64,000 bases of DNA from an uncultured Lentisphaerota bacterium. GTDB lineage: Bacteria > Verrucomicrobiota > Lentisphaeria > Oligosphaerales > CAITYL01. The stretch covers positions 62,001 through 126,000 of the forward strand of contig CAIXRA010000040.1 of NCBI GenBank assembly GCA_903921725.1. Reading direction: 5' to 3'. Within the stretch, counting starts at the first letter, position 1, and the number at the start of each line of letters is the position of its first letter. The notes under the pieces were generated by a model. It was not told the DNA's origin. It did not search any database and saw only the letters and a program-made list of their open reading frames with translations. The position numbers were made by a program, and so were the translations under genes. Positions 26,310-35,193 of the stretch are shown here, in pieces.

Positions 26310-27806
26310 TCATGCCTTGGGAGGCGCCTCCGCCGGCGCCACGCCGAATTCGGCAAGCTGGCCGGCGATGGCGGCGGGGACGGAGGCGGAGACGCGGATG
26401 CCGTCGCCCACGTACTCCAGTTCCAGTATCTGGCTGGTGCGGTGAAGCAGGGCGAGGATGTCGTAGCGTTCGGGCGGCAGGTGCAACTCGACATGGCGCC
26501 GGCTGTGCGAAATCTGGGTGGTCAGCCGCTCGATGAGCTTCGGGATGCCGTCGCCGCTCTTTGCGGAGAGGAAGACGGCGTCGTGGTTTTTGCGGCGCAG
26601 GCGCTGCTGGACGAGCGGGTCTCCCAGCAGGTCGGTCTTGTTGTAGACGGTGATGACGGGGAGCAGGCTGGCGCCGATTTCGGAGAGCACGGCCCAGGTG
26701 GTTTCGTGGTGCGTCTCCACCTCGGGGCTGGTGACGTCGAGGATCTCGATGAGGAAATCCGCGTCGGTCACCGCCTCCAGGGTGGACTTGAACGCCTCGA
26801 TGAGCTGGTGGGGCAGTTTGCGCACGAAGCCGACGGTGTCGGTCAGCAGCAGTTCCTGTTTGCCCGGCAGCGGCAACCGGCGCATGGTCGGGTCGAGCGT
26901 GGCGAAGAGCTTGTCCTGCACGAGCACACCCGCCTCGGTCAGGCGGTTGAACAGGCATGACTTGCCGGCGTTGGTGTAGCCGACGACGGCGGCGACGGGC
27001 ACGGCGCGCTTTTTGCGCAGTCCGCGCTGGTTGTGGCGGGTTTTGCTGACTTCGGCAAGAAGGTCTTGGAGGCGGACGATGCGGTCCTTGATCATGCGCG
27101 CATCCAGTTCGACCTGCTGCTCGCCTTCGCCGCGGCCGCCGCCCATGCCGCCGCCCATGCCGCGCTGGCGCGAGAAGTGCAGCCACCGGCGGCGGAGCCG
27201 GGGCAGGTCGTAGCGCGCCTTGGCGAGTTCGACCTGGAGCACGGCCTCCTTGGTGCGGGCGTGCAGCTTGAAGATGTCGAGGATGACCTCCTGGCGGTCG
27301 ATGACCGGCAGCTTGGCGAGCTTTTCCCAGTTGCGCTGCTGCGACGGGGTGAGCGGGTCGTCGAACACGATCATCTCCGCGCCGAGCGACTGCGCCTGCG
27401 CCACAATCTCGTCCGCCTTGCCGGAGCCGATGAGGAAGCGCGGCTGCGGTTCGCGGATCTTGACCAGCAGGGTGGCGACGGTCTCCGCCCCGAGCGTGTC
27501 GGTGAGCTGCTTCAGCTCCGCGAGCGTCGCCTCGGACCCCATGGTGGCGGGTTCGCCGCCCTTCGGCGAGGTGTGTTCCACGGCGACGAGCAACGCCTTG
27601 GGTTTTGCCGCGCCGTGGCGCGCCTTGTCAATGTACGGTTTCAACCTGGTCTCCGGATGCGGGTCTGTATTGCGGACCGGTTCTTGAACATGGAATATGG
27701 CCGGGACGGCGGGAAACGCAATCCCTGCCCGCAAGACGGGGAGGAAAAAACGGGGAATTGCGCCGCCGGTTGTTTGTTGCCGGGAGTTCGGCGGCGGCGG
27801 CGTCAT
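26310..27806 (-). CDS. hflX: GTPase HflX
   Basis: 498 residues from ATG at 27806; a TTG two codons earlier is also possible and neither has a good Shine-Dalgarno. The first 45 residues do not resemble HflX, so the true start may be internal. HflX domain about 65-270 ('LVAVEHTS...', 'GSGKADEIV', 'ERQ'-like 'VIDRQEVILDIFKLHARTKEAVLQVELA', 'RLRRRWLHFSRQRGMGGG'), then the G domain: GYTNAGKS, LFATLDPT, DTVGFVRKLP, NKTD, SAKSG. HflX splits stalled or stressed ribosomes. It follows dus by 22 bases. Confidence 0.92.
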   Translation of the reverse strand: MTPPPPNSRQQTTGGAIPRFFLPVLRAGIAFPAVPAIFHVQEPVRNTDPHPETRLKPYIDKARHGAAKPKALLVAVEHTSPKGGEPATMGSEATLAELKQLTDTLGAETVATLLVKIREPQPRFLIGSGKADEIVAQAQSLGAEMIVFDDPLTPSQQRNWEKLAKLPVIDRQEVILDIFKLHARTKEAVLQVELAKARYDLPRLRRRWLHFSRQRGMGGGMGGGRGEGEQQVELDARMIKDRIVRLQDLLAEVSKTRHNQRGLRKKRAVPVAAVVGYTNAGKSCLFNRLTEAGVLVQDKLFATLDPTMRRLPLPGKQELLLTDTVGFVRKLPHQLIEAFKSTLEAVTDADFLIEILDVTSPEVETHHETTWAVLSEIGASLLPVITVYNKTDLLGDPLVQQRLRRKNHDAVFLSAKSGDGIPKLIERLTTQISHSRRHVELHLPPERYDILALLHRTSQILELEYVGDGIRVSASVPAAIAGQLAEFGVAPAEAPPKA

Positions 27807-27828
27807 GAACAATCATGAAATGTGCGGG

Positions 27829-28881
27829 CTAAATCCCGGCAAATCCAGGCTCCCGCACGGTCTGCGGATCCGACCGCAGGAAGGGTTCGGCGCGGACGCG
27901 GGCCGCGGCGATGTCCGGCGCGGAGCGCACGGACGTGAAAAAGGTGTGCCCGAAGAGGAAGTTCCGGGAGAAATATTCGGTGAAGATCTTCACGCGGCTG
28001 AGCTGCTTCTCCGGCGGGAAATCCTCGACGACATAGTCCACCAGCCGGCTCCACACCTCCCAGTAGCCGGCGGGTTGGGATTCCTTTCCGAACGGGGACG
28101 CGGCCGGCCCGCGGGTCGCCTGCGCCCTGCCCCACTGCGCGAAAATCCAGGGTTGCGCCGCGGCGAGGCGCCCGACCATGATTCCGCCGAGCGGCGCGAA
28201 CGCCTCCGGTTTCGCCGCCACCGCCTCCGGGCTGATGTCGCCGCTGGCGATGATGGGCAGGCGGGTCAGCGAGGCCGCCCAGGCATAGAGGTCGTGGCGG
28301 CAGACGCGCTTGAGCTTGTCCCCGGCAAAGCGCGGGTGCAGCGTCACGGCGTCCACGCCGCACTCCTCGAACAGCGCCAGCCGGTCGCGGAGGCGCGCCT
28401 CCCAGCCCTCCGTGCCCGTTCCAAGCCGGATCTTGACCGTCAGGATGCCGTTGTAGCGCCGCCGGATCGCCTCCAGGATGCCGCGGACGGCTTCGGGGTT
28501 CTCGAACAGCGCGGAGCCCGCCTGCCAGCTGCGGATGTCCGGCGCGGGGCAGGCGCAGTTGACGTCGATGCCGTCGGGGGCCGCCTCCGCGACCAGACGG
28601 TCGATGATCGGCTCCAGCCCGTCCGCGTTGCTCAGCAGAAGCTGGTAGAAGAGCCGCCCCTCCTCCGGCCGCCGCTTCAGGTACGGCGAGCGCCGGAAAT
28701 CCTCCTTCAGCAGCATCTTGGTCAGTAGCATCTCCGTGAAGAGCGCGCCGTGGCCGCCGAAATCCGCGACCAGGCGGCGGAAGGCGCTGTGCGTGACCCC
28801 CGCCATCGGCGCGAGGAACAGGGCGGGTGCGATGCGGACCCCGCGCAGGGTCAGGCCGGACTGGATGGCGTCGGGGTTCAT
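27829..28881 (-). CDS. dus: tRNA-dihydrouridine synthase family protein
   Basis: 350 residues from [12 protein letters not shown]; the 28-residue in-frame extension has no family similarity. TIM-barrel flavoprotein: '[16 protein letters not shown]' (family APM.GVTD), '[15 protein letters not shown]', the catalytic-Cys loop '[13 protein letters not shown]' in place of the usual N.GCP, 'TVKIRLG', 'TLHPRF' and 'ASGDI'. The altered motif and a long C-terminal region suggest a subfamily of its own. It reduces uridines of tRNA with NADPH. Confidence 0.88.
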   Translation of the reverse strand: MNPDAIQSGLTLRGVRIAPALFLAPMAGVTHSAFRRLVADFGGHGALFTEMLLTKMLLKEDFRRSPYLKRRPEEGRLFYQLLLSNADGLEPIIDRLVAEAAPDGIDVNCACPAPDIRSWQAGSALFENPEAVRGILEAIRRRYNGILTVKIRLGTGTEGWEARLRDRLALFEECGVDAVTLHPRFAGDKLKRVCRHDLYAWAASLTRLPIIASGDISPEAVAAKPEAFAPLGGIMVGRLAAAQPWIFAQWGRAQATRGPAASPFGKESQPAGYWEVWSRLVDYVVEDFPPEKQLSRVKIFTEYFSRNFLFGHTFFTSVRSAPDIAAARVRAEPFLRSDPQTVREPGFAGI

Positions 28882-28990
28882 CGGGGAATTCCGGTTCGGG
28901 CGTTGCGGTTTCCGGCTGGTATCCGGGCGGGCCCGGAGCCGGGTAAGATAATGCCGCCGGAACAATCCGCCCGGCGCGGCGGCGGCGCGG

Positions 28991-29018
28991 TTGAATCCGG
29001 CGCTTTCCGGATTACATT
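28991..29018 (+). promoter_or_regulatory. putative sigma70 promoter of the PPi-PFK gene
   Basis: TTGAAT at 28991-28996, 16-base spacer, TACATT at 29013-29018, in the gap between divergent dus and the kinase gene, about 105 bases upstream of its ATG. The TACATT form matches the tRNA-Gly -10. Confidence 0.5.
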
Positions 29019-29124
29019 TTTCGCTCGTTTTCCGACACCGGATCCGCGCGGTTTTCCGCCGGCGCCCAGCGCGCCCGCGACAGTTCCGGACAAAGGCCGT
29101 CCATCAGTATCAAGGAGAGACCCC

Positions 29125-30783
29125 ATGCCGACCATTTCCAACCTGCAGAAGGCGCGCGCCGCCTACCGCCCGAAGCTCCCCGCCATCTTCGCCGCCAACG
29201 GCATCGCCGTCGCCGCGGTTGACGGGGCGAAGACTGAGTCCATCGCCGACCAGGCCGCGATCCGCGGGTTCTTCCCGAACACCTACGGCCTGCCGCTAAT
29301 CTCCTTCGCGCATGCCGCGGGCAGGTCCGCCTCCAAGCCGCTCAAGGTCGGCGTCATCCTCTCCGGCGGCCAGGCCCCCGGCGGCCACAACGTCATCGCC
29401 GGCCTCTACGACGGCATCCAGGCGGTCAACACCGGCGGCGAACTGTTCGGCTTCCTCGGCGGCCCCTCCGGCCTGGTCGACGACAAGTTCAAGATCATTA
29501 ACGGCGCGACGATGGACGAGTACCGCAACACCGGCGGCTTCGACATCATCGGCTCCGGCCGCACCAAGCTCGAGACGGCGGAACAGTTCGCCACGGTCGC
29601 CTCCAACTGCAAGGCCCACGGCATCAACGCGCTCGTCGTTGTCGGCGGCGATGACTCCAACACCAACGCCTGCGCCCTCGCCGAGCACATGCTCCAGCAG
29701 AAGACCGGCATCCAGGTCATCGGCTGCCCGAAAACGATCGACGGCGACCTGAAGAACGAGCAGATCGAAACCTCCTTCGGCTTCGACACCGCCACCAAGG
29801 TCTACAGCGAAGTCATCGGCAACATCATGCGCGACGCCAACTCCGCCAAGAAATACTGGCACTTCATCAAGCTCATGGGCCGCAGCGCCTCCCACATCGC
29901 CCTTGAGTGCGCGCTCAAGACGCACCCGAACGTCTGCCTCGTCTCCGAGGAAGTCGCCGCCAAGAAAACCTCCCTCCAGCAGATCGTCGCCGGCATCGCC
30001 GACGTCATCGCCGCCCGCGCCGCCAAGAAGGCGAACTTCGGCGTCGTGCTGATCCCCGAAGGCCTCGTCGAGTTCATCCCCGAGATCAAGGTCCTGATCG
30101 CCGAACTGAACGACCTCGTCGCCCATGTTCAGGCCGAGTTCGACGCCATCGAGAGCATCGACGCCCGCATCGCCTTCGTCCAGGGCAAACTCGCCGCCGC
30201 CACCGCGCCGGTGTACGCCAGCCTCCCGAAGACCATCCAAGCCCAGCTCATCATGGACCGCGACTCCCACGGCAACGTCCAGGTCAGCCTGATCGAGACC
30301 GAGAAGCTGCTGATCGACATGGTCAAGGCCGAACTCAAGCTCCGCGCCAAGGCCGGCAGCTACACCGGCAAGTTCAGCGCCCAGAACCACTTCTTCGGCT
30401 ACGAGGGCCGCTGCGCCGCCCCGTCGAACTTCGACGCCGACTACTGCTACGGCCTCGGCTTCACCGCCGCCGCGCTCATCGCCGCGGGCAAGACCGGCTA
30501 CATGTCCACCGTCCGCCAGCTGAACCGCCCCACGACGGAATGGGTCGCCGGCGGCATCCCGCTGACCATGATGATGAACGTCGAACGCCGCCACGGCAAG
30601 AACGTCCCCGTCATCCGCAAAGCGCTCGTCGAGCTGGACGGCAAGCCGTTCCTCGCCTTCGCCGCCAAGCGCGACGCCTGGGCCGTCGAAACCGACTTCG
30701 TCTACCCCGGCCCCATCCAGTACTTCGGCCCCGCCGAAGTCTGCGACATCCCGACCGAGACGCTCCGCCTCGAACGCGGCTGA
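29125..30783 (+). CDS. pfp: diphosphate-fructose-6-phosphate 1-phosphotransferase (long, plant-type)
   Basis: 552 residues, the long PFK-II group related to plant PFP and Borrelia/Chlamydia enzymes. It phosphorylates fructose 6-phosphate with pyrophosphate, reversibly, in glycolysis. Visible sites: '[16 protein letters not shown]', GGDDSNTNA (Asp in the position that excludes ATP), PKTIDGDL, '[14 protein letters not shown]', '[10 protein letters not shown]' and 'GYEGR'. AAGGAGA precedes the ATG, fixing it against a 125-residue upstream extension. Codon choice is strongly C-ending, suggesting high expression. Confidence 0.95.
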   Translation: MPTISNLQKARAAYRPKLPAIFAANGIAVAAVDGAKTESIADQAAIRGFFPNTYGLPLISFAHAAGRSASKPLKVGVILSGGQAPGGHNVIAGLYDGIQAVNTGGELFGFLGGPSGLVDDKFKIINGATMDEYRNTGGFDIIGSGRTKLETAEQFATVASNCKAHGINALVVVGGDDSNTNACALAEHMLQQKTGIQVIGCPKTIDGDLKNEQIETSFGFDTATKVYSEVIGNIMRDANSAKKYWHFIKLMGRSASHIALECALKTHPNVCLVSEEVAAKKTSLQQIVAGIADVIAARAAKKANFGVVLIPEGLVEFIPEIKVLIAELNDLVAHVQAEFDAIESIDARIAFVQGKLAAATAPVYASLPKTIQAQLIMDRDSHGNVQVSLIETEKLLIDMVKAELKLRAKAGSYTGKFSAQNHFFGYEGRCAAPSNFDADYCYGLGFTAAALIAAGKTGYMSTVRQLNRPTTEWVAGGIPLTMMMNVERRHGKNVPVIRKALVELDGKPFLAFAAKRDAWAVETDFVYPGPIQYFGPAEVCDIPTETLRLERG

Positions 30784-30809
30784 ACCGTCCGCCAAAACCG
30801 ATGACAACA

Positions 30810-30853
30810 CGCGCCGCCCGGCCCCGCAAAGGCCCCGCGGCGCGTTCGTTTTT
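30810..30853 (+). terminator. intrinsic terminator after PPi-PFK
   Basis: CGCGCCGC (30810-30817) pairs with GCGGCGCG (30837-30844), with further GGCC pairing inside, followed by TTCGTTTTT. Placed 27 bases after the stop. Confidence 0.7.
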
Positions 30854-31054
30854 CGCGTTTTCACGCTCGCCTGTCGCTCCCGTTCCAGCTTCGTGCAGCA
30901 ACGATTGTTTCACCAACTCCCGCCCATCCACTCCCCTTTTGCGGACTCCGCACCCCCGACTTTTCTTTTGCGCCCGCTACCTCTGGGTAGTCGCACCCCG
31001 GCCCGCCCCTGCCTACATTGTCCCCAAAGAAGCAGCATTTGGGGACCGCTGTCG

Positions 31055-31264
31055 ATGACATGCTCCGTACATTTTTCCGTGGCGCTTGATGCCTTGAAGG
31101 AAATCATTGCCGTTGACTACCCGCGACTGCTTGAGCATCCTGAGTGCGATGCCATTCTGTCACACTGGCTCCACGCCCCGGATATTCGCCCCCCGTTGCT
31201 GCCGGATGAACTGTACGAAGCGCGGAAACGCATTTTTATGGCATTGGAGGCTGCGCTGCAATGA
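31055..31264 (+). CDS. small hypothetical protein, coupled to next gene
   Basis: 69 residues, acidic and helical (LDALKEIIAVDYPRLLEHPE), with 'LPDELYEARKRIFMALEAALQ' at the end. No family recognised. The stop overlaps the next start (ATGA at 31261-31264), indicating translational coupling. The 270 bases upstream hold the PPi-PFK terminator, a TTTTGCGGACTCCGCA palindrome (core 30941) and no other gene. Confidence 0.6.
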   Translation: MTCSVHFSVALDALKEIIAVDYPRLLEHPECDAILSHWLHAPDIRPPLLPDELYEARKRIFMALEAALQ

Positions 31265-31698
31265 ACACTCAAATTCACTACCTCTACCGCGACGCCAGCA
31301 ACTACAAGGCGCATCACGAGATCATCGTCCACGGTAAGATCACATTCGCCGACATCACGCCGCACCTCGAAAGCGGCGAGTTCTTCATCCCGTCGCAAGT
31401 CGGCCTACCCGATCTCCAGAGTCAGCTCGGGAAGCCCACCGACGACGATCACGCCTGGCATCACCTGACGCCGGACGATTTCATTCCGACATCGGCTCCC
31501 CCAACCGTCAAACTAACCGCTTGCGGACTCCGCAACCGCTTCCGCCGCGCCCATGCCGCCGGCTGGGACATCAGCACCGCCATGGCCCGCAACGGCATCA
31601 AACTCTCGGACCGCGACTGGGAACAACTCCGAATCCTTTTCGCCAAGGCGGGCTGTGACATCCCTGCCGATTATGCGCGGAACCTATTGTCGCGGTGA
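31261..31698 (+). CDS. conserved hypothetical protein
   Basis: 145 residues. The N-terminal 'MNTQIHYLYRDASNYKAHHEIIVHG' and 'GEFFIPSQVGLPDLQ' form a pattern I recall in many unrelated bacterial accessory loci, always without a function. The middle (about 90-100) is encoded by an exact TTGCGGACTCCGCAA palindrome (31521-31535). The gene is coupled to the 69-residue gene upstream and its 3' end overlaps the convergent endonuclease gene by 28 bases. Possibly a two-gene accessory module such as a toxin-antitoxin pair, but nothing in the sequence proves that. Confidence 0.65.
   Translation: MNTQIHYLYRDASNYKAHHEIIVHGKITFADITPHLESGEFFIPSQVGLPDLQSQLGKPTDDDHAWHHLTPDDFIPTSAPPTVKLTACGLRNRFRRAHAAGWDISTAMARNGIKLSDRDWEQLRILFAKAGCDIPADYARNLLSR
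31521..31535. repeat. best copy of an iterated palindrome (TTGCGGACTCCGCAA)
   Basis: Fifteen-base palindrome around core GCGGANTCCGC. The 11-base core occurs at 2401, 6670, 19421, 19942, 30941, 31523, 34387, 41550, 41598, 48562, 58031 and 58425, mostly inside genes and in several frames, with many one-mismatch relatives (for example 54174, 57670, 60914). Confidence 0.8.
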
Positions 31699-32576
31699 AA
31701 TTGCAGGTACAACTGCGACTGTGGCGGGACAAACCGGAGATGAAGTTCCCTGTGAATGTTAAGGTGTTGTCGATCTCGCTCTTCCAGCTTTGGCGAGATA
31801 AGAATTTGGCCGGTTTCGGCAAAACTAACCAGCCCTGTATCGAGCAAGGTATCAATATTGGGGATCAGCAGCAAACCATTGAACGGATCAACTTTTTCCG
31901 TCAGGTTGGAGCTCTTCCACGGCTTGATGTGCGAAGCCCGCAAAACATCGGGATTCCGCGTGCCGGTAACCGCGCATTCGCCCGTCCAAAGTTTCAACAG
32001 GCCTCCCCGAAAATAGCGTTGGCCGATACCCCGGCTTTTGGCTACGACTTCTTTGTCGATAGAGTTCAGGCCCGCTTCGGACATCGCGATTTCGCAAACA
32101 GCTTCATCCGCCTGCTGAACCTCCGCTACTTCGTCAACAACGGAAAGGGTTTCGCTATATTCAGGCAAAATGGCAGGCACCAGCGAAATTACCTTAAAAA
32201 CGAACTCGCTTGGCTTGGCGGAATGCCGAACCCAATGCGTCAGGATAACCCGTCCGTGATAGACGAACGGGGAATGATGCCGTTCCCGGTAGAAAAGGTG
32301 GATCTTGTCTCCGGCCTGTGATGCATTGGCAATCCGCTCATCATTGCCATGGCCATCTTCGCCTTCCCAGAACAACAGATCGTCTTTTAGGAAATCGTTG
32401 TACTGGGTCAGGCACTGCTGTTTCGCACATGTCACAAACAGCACGATCAGCCTTGTCCCGCGCGGCGTGTACACACCACGCCCCAGCGCCTGAAAGCCGC
32501 CCAACCCCCACAAACGTGCCAATTCTGGCCGGTCATAAGACGATCCTATTTTCAATTCGTCAAAACAAACAGGCAT
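31671..32576 (-). CDS. HNH endonuclease with DUF3427-like N-terminal domain
   Basis: 301 residues. Residues 1-120 ('YDRPELARLWGLGGFQALGRGVYTPRG', 'HGRVILTHWVRHS') match the DUF3427 domain often found on restriction-like helicases and nucleases, probably a DNA-recognition module. The C-terminal HNH_2 domain starts at W197: 'WTGECAVTG', 'LRASHIKPW' (H216), 'DPFNGLLLIPNIDTLLD' (N233) and 'ISPKL'. Such stand-alone proteins are seen as modified-base-dependent or type II-like nucleases. It is somewhat lower in G+C than neighbours and stands divergently next to a Vsr remnant, but no DNA methyltransferase is present. Confidence 0.85.
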   Translation of the reverse strand: MPVCFDELKIGSSYDRPELARLWGLGGFQALGRGVYTPRGTRLIVLFVTCAKQQCLTQYNDFLKDDLLFWEGEDGHGNDERIANASQAGDKIHLFYRERHHSPFVYHGRVILTHWVRHSAKPSEFVFKVISLVPAILPEYSETLSVVDEVAEVQQADEAVCEIAMSEAGLNSIDKEVVAKSRGIGQRYFRGGLLKLWTGECAVTGTRNPDVLRASHIKPWKSSNLTEKVDPFNGLLLIPNIDTLLDTGLVSFAETGQILISPKLEERDRQHLNIHRELHLRFVPPQSQLYLQFHRDNRFRA

Positions 32577-32613
32577 ATGAATAAGCTTTCACCGGGGTGT
32601 TGTCGCAATGTAG

Positions 32614-32931
32614 CACCCACCAGACAAGGCCGCCAGATATCTTTTTCGCGCAGCAAAACAATCCGAGGAAACCGGCTGGCGGCGGCAGCTGCCGCTGCCG
32701 GGGCGGCCGGACTTCGCGTTTCCGAAGGCGAAGGTGGCGGTGTTCACGGACGGCTGTTTCTGGCACGGATGTCCGCGCTGCTACACGCGCCCGAAATCGA
32801 ACCGAAAATTCTGGGATACGAAGGTCATACGCAACCGGGAGCGCGACCGTGAGGTGTCGCGCGGGCTCCGCAGGAAGGGCTGGCGCGTGGTCCGCATCTG
32901 GGAGCATGCCCTGCAAAAGCGGGGGGCGGCG
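32614..32931 (+). pseudogene. vsr: very short patch repair endonuclease (Vsr) remnant
   Basis: The frame from just after a TAG at 32611 encodes 'PLPGRPDFAFPKAKVAVFTDGCFWHGCP', then 'NRERDREVSRGLRRKGWRVVRIWEHAL', the central and C-terminal parts of Vsr including its metal/catalytic D and WHG-C elements. The expected N-terminal segment (MSRIRGK...PE) and any start codon are missing. At about 32925 the sequence passes into the reversed heparinase-like gene. Vsr repairs T:G mismatches caused by C5-cytosine methylation, so a dcm-type gene was probably once alongside. The open frame from GTG 32734 would give only half the protein. Confidence 0.8.
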
Positions 32932-33692
32932 CGTTCGTTACGCTCCGGCAGCACGGCCAGCGCCGCGCTGGCGACCCCCGCCAAGCAGACGGAGTTCCAA
33001 TTGTTCTGCACCGGCGATTTTTTGCTGCCGAGCCAGTAACTGCCCTTGCCGGTTTCCAGCGACTTCTGCACCGGGACGAATACGCGCTCCCGAAGCGCCG
33101 CCATCACATGTTCCCGCGTTTCCGGGGCCACCTTCCCGCCCAGCAGGTACAGGGCCTGCGCCAACTCGAAGCCGAACGCCGACGAGCGCAGGTCGACCGA
33201 GTATGACTCGCGCCGGAAGCAGGCCAGGCTGCGGTCGTGCGCGGCCAGCGTCCATGTCGGCTCCTTCGCATACTCCTCAAGGATCTCGTTGAGTTTGGCG
33301 GTGAAGCGGCCGCGGTTCTCCAGGCACTCGGCCAAAACCAGCGGGCCGAGCAGGCGCGAGCGCTGCCCCTGCATCTTCTCGCCCGCCGGCCGCGTGCCCT
33401 TCCGGGAGAACTCCAGGTAGGCGTCGTCGCTCCACGCCGGCATGGGCTTCGACAGCAGTTTTTCGGCTTCGGCGACGGTCTTGCGAAGGCGGGAGCGGAG
33501 CGCCGGGTCCTCCCAGAATTTACGGTCGGCGCAGGGACGGCCAAAACCGGTGGCGGTCTCCGGCAGCATCGCGGCGATTTCGGCGACGCGCGCCGGCTTG
33601 AGTTCGCCGAAGGTGTCCGCCGCCGCCGCGCGGAACGCGCAAAACGCCGCAACCAACAACGCCAGAAGATGATGAGATTTAACAAAAGACAT
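32925..33692 (-). pseudogene. heparinase II/III-like secreted protein, 3' truncated
   Basis: About 256 residues from MSFVKSHHLLALLVAAFCAFRAAAA (signal peptide). The body matches the N-terminal alpha/alpha-toroid of heparinase II/III-like or DUF4962-type polysaccharide lyases: 'RKFWEDPALRSRLRKTVAEAEKLL', 'LGPLVLAECLENRGRFTAKL', 'RSSAFGFELAQALYLLG', ending 'NNWNSVCLAGVASAALAVLPERNERA'. After this the frame continues 48 residues as the antisense of the Vsr remnant, which is clearly not lyase. The beta-sandwich half is gone, so the gene was broken by the event that brought in, or deleted part of, the restriction patch. Confidence 0.75.
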
Positions 33693-33794
33693 TCAACGGC
33701 CCGACAGGGGCGCGAAACCCGCCCCGCGCAGCCGTTTCCCCGCGCACCCTTCTGCTTGGAACCGCGCCGAAGCCGGCGGTTCCCGCGGCGGGCA

Positions 33795-34511
33795 TCAGCG
33801 GTCGTATTCGACGACCCAGGTGGTGGACGGCAGGGCGAGCCGCACCGTGCGGGGGGTGGCGGAGAGCGTCCCCTTTTCGGAGGCGGCCGCGCCGTCGCAG
33901 AGGATGCGGTACGCGCGGCAAGCGTCCAGACCGGCGGCGGTCAGGAGCGCCGATTCACGCAGCATGAGCGAGACGATGGCGGTTGGTTTGCCGTCGGGGC
34001 CGCAGACCGGAACGCGGAGGGAGACCAGGCGCGGCTGCAGAAAACCGCCGGCCGGTTCGCTGAGCTGCGGGCCTGGTGTCTTTTTCATCTTCTCCACGAA
34101 CGGCTTCAGCGCCGCCACCTTCTTAAGGTCGAACCCGCGCGCCAGGGCGTGGGCCGGGCGGTAGACCTGCGTGATGACGAAGTCGGGGGAAAGCAGCGAG
34201 GCGTCGTAGAATCCATCCAGCGCCTCCAGCGGTTTCGCCGCCTCGCGGAACGTCGCCGGCTCCGGTTTTTTCTCCGCCACTTTCGCGAGCTCCGCAACCA
34301 GTTTCCCGACATACGCGGCAAGCGCCCTGCCGACCGGATCGTCCGCCGGTTGCACCGCCTCTGGCGCCGGCGGCGGCGCGTGCGGTGCGGAGTCCGCAGC
34401 GGAACAGAACCCGGTGGTGGAAGCAAGGCCGGCTGCAAGGAGAATCATGGCCGCGCGGAACCGCCACGGCCAGCCGGCCAGTAAGTGCGGATGGCGGGCC
34501 GGTTCAGCCAT
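33795..34511 (-). CDS. secreted or lipid-linked protein of unknown function
   Basis: 238 residues. After about 20 residues a hydrophobic stretch (AMILLAAGLASTTGFCSAADS) suggests a signal peptide. The rest has 'FYDASLLSPDFVITQVYRPAHAL', 'QPRLVSLRVPVCGPDGKPTAIVSLML', reminiscent of a small Cache/PAS-like sensor fold, though I cannot assign it. Its start overlaps the stop of the methyltransferase upstream by eight bases, making it the last gene of a three-gene operon. A GCGGAGTCCGC palindrome (34387) lies in the signal-to-mature linker. Confidence 0.6.
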   Translation of the reverse strand: MAEPARHPHLLAGWPWRFRAAMILLAAGLASTTGFCSAADSAPHAPPPAPEAVQPADDPVGRALAAYVGKLVAELAKVAEKKPEPATFREAAKPLEALDGFYDASLLSPDFVITQVYRPAHALARGFDLKKVAALKPFVEKMKKTPGPQLSEPAGGFLQPRLVSLRVPVCGPDGKPTAIVSLMLRESALLTAAGLDACRAYRILCDGAAASEKGTLSATPRTVRLALPSTTWVVEYDR

Positions 34512-35193
34512 GACGCGGTTTCTCCAAGATGAACAGCGTGATGTAGCCCATGCGGGTGACGGCGGAGCGCCAGCCGCCGAAGGCGCTTTGCTTCATGACG
34601 TTGCGCAGCACGCCGTCGAGGTTTTCCTGGATTTCCGGCTGCCGGAAGAGCCAGACGCCGGCCTTGCCGCACAGGGCGCCGAACGGGTTCACCGGCACGT
34701 CCACATCCACCACGGCCAGGCAGGCCCCCGGCTGCATGACGCGGTACAATTCATTGAAGGCCAGAAGCTTGAGTTCCGCGTTGATGTGGTGGAAGAAAAA
34801 GGTGGAGACGGCGGCGCCGAAGCTGGAGTCCGGATACGGCAGCCGTTCGGCGGCGGCGACGTCGAAACGGAGGTTGGGGAGGCCCGCGCCCTTGCGCCGG
34901 GCGACGGCGATCATGCGCGGGGCCGCGTCCAGGCCGACCGCGCCGCCGCCCGAAGCGGCCAGCGCCCGCGCCAGCCGCCGGGTCAACACGCCGGTTCCGC
35001 AGCCGACGTCGAGCACGGCCTCGCCCCCGCGCAAGGCCAGCGCCTCCTGGGCGCGCCGCGCATAGCGCGCCTCCTGCCAGAAGGTCATGGGCGGGCTGAG
35101 CCAGTCGTAGACGCCGGCGGCGTAGTCGAGCGTGCGGCCGGAGGTCGCGGGCGGGGTGGTGGATTCCGACGGCGGCGGCGGAAGCGGCGTCAT
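34504..35193 (-). CDS. class I SAM-dependent methyltransferase (UbiE-like)
   Basis: 229 residues. Motif I 'VLDVGCGTGVLTRRLA', acidic 'AVGLDAAPRMIAVAR' and the UbiE-like 'AERLPYPDSSFGAAVSTFFFHHI' place it with quinone or lipid methyltransferases. The gene lies between an isoprenoid synthase (4-bp overlap upstream) and a secreted protein (8-bp overlap downstream). Methylation of an isoprenoid product or head group is the natural guess. Confidence 0.8.
   Translation of the reverse strand: MTPLPPPPSESTTPPATSGRTLDYAAGVYDWLSPPMTFWQEARYARRAQEALALRGGEAVLDVGCGTGVLTRRLARALAASGGGAVGLDAAPRMIAVARRKGAGLPNLRFDVAAAERLPYPDSSFGAAVSTFFFHHINAELKLLAFNELYRVMQPGACLAVVDVDVPVNPFGALCGKAGVWLFRQPEIQENLDGVLRNVMKQSAFGGWRSAVTRMGYITLFILEKPRHG

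Noticed and set aside
32577..32852. 91-residue open frame overlapping the Vsr remnant
   Set aside because: Wrong frame; the Vsr motifs (LPGRPD, DGCFWHGCP) are in the neighbouring frame.
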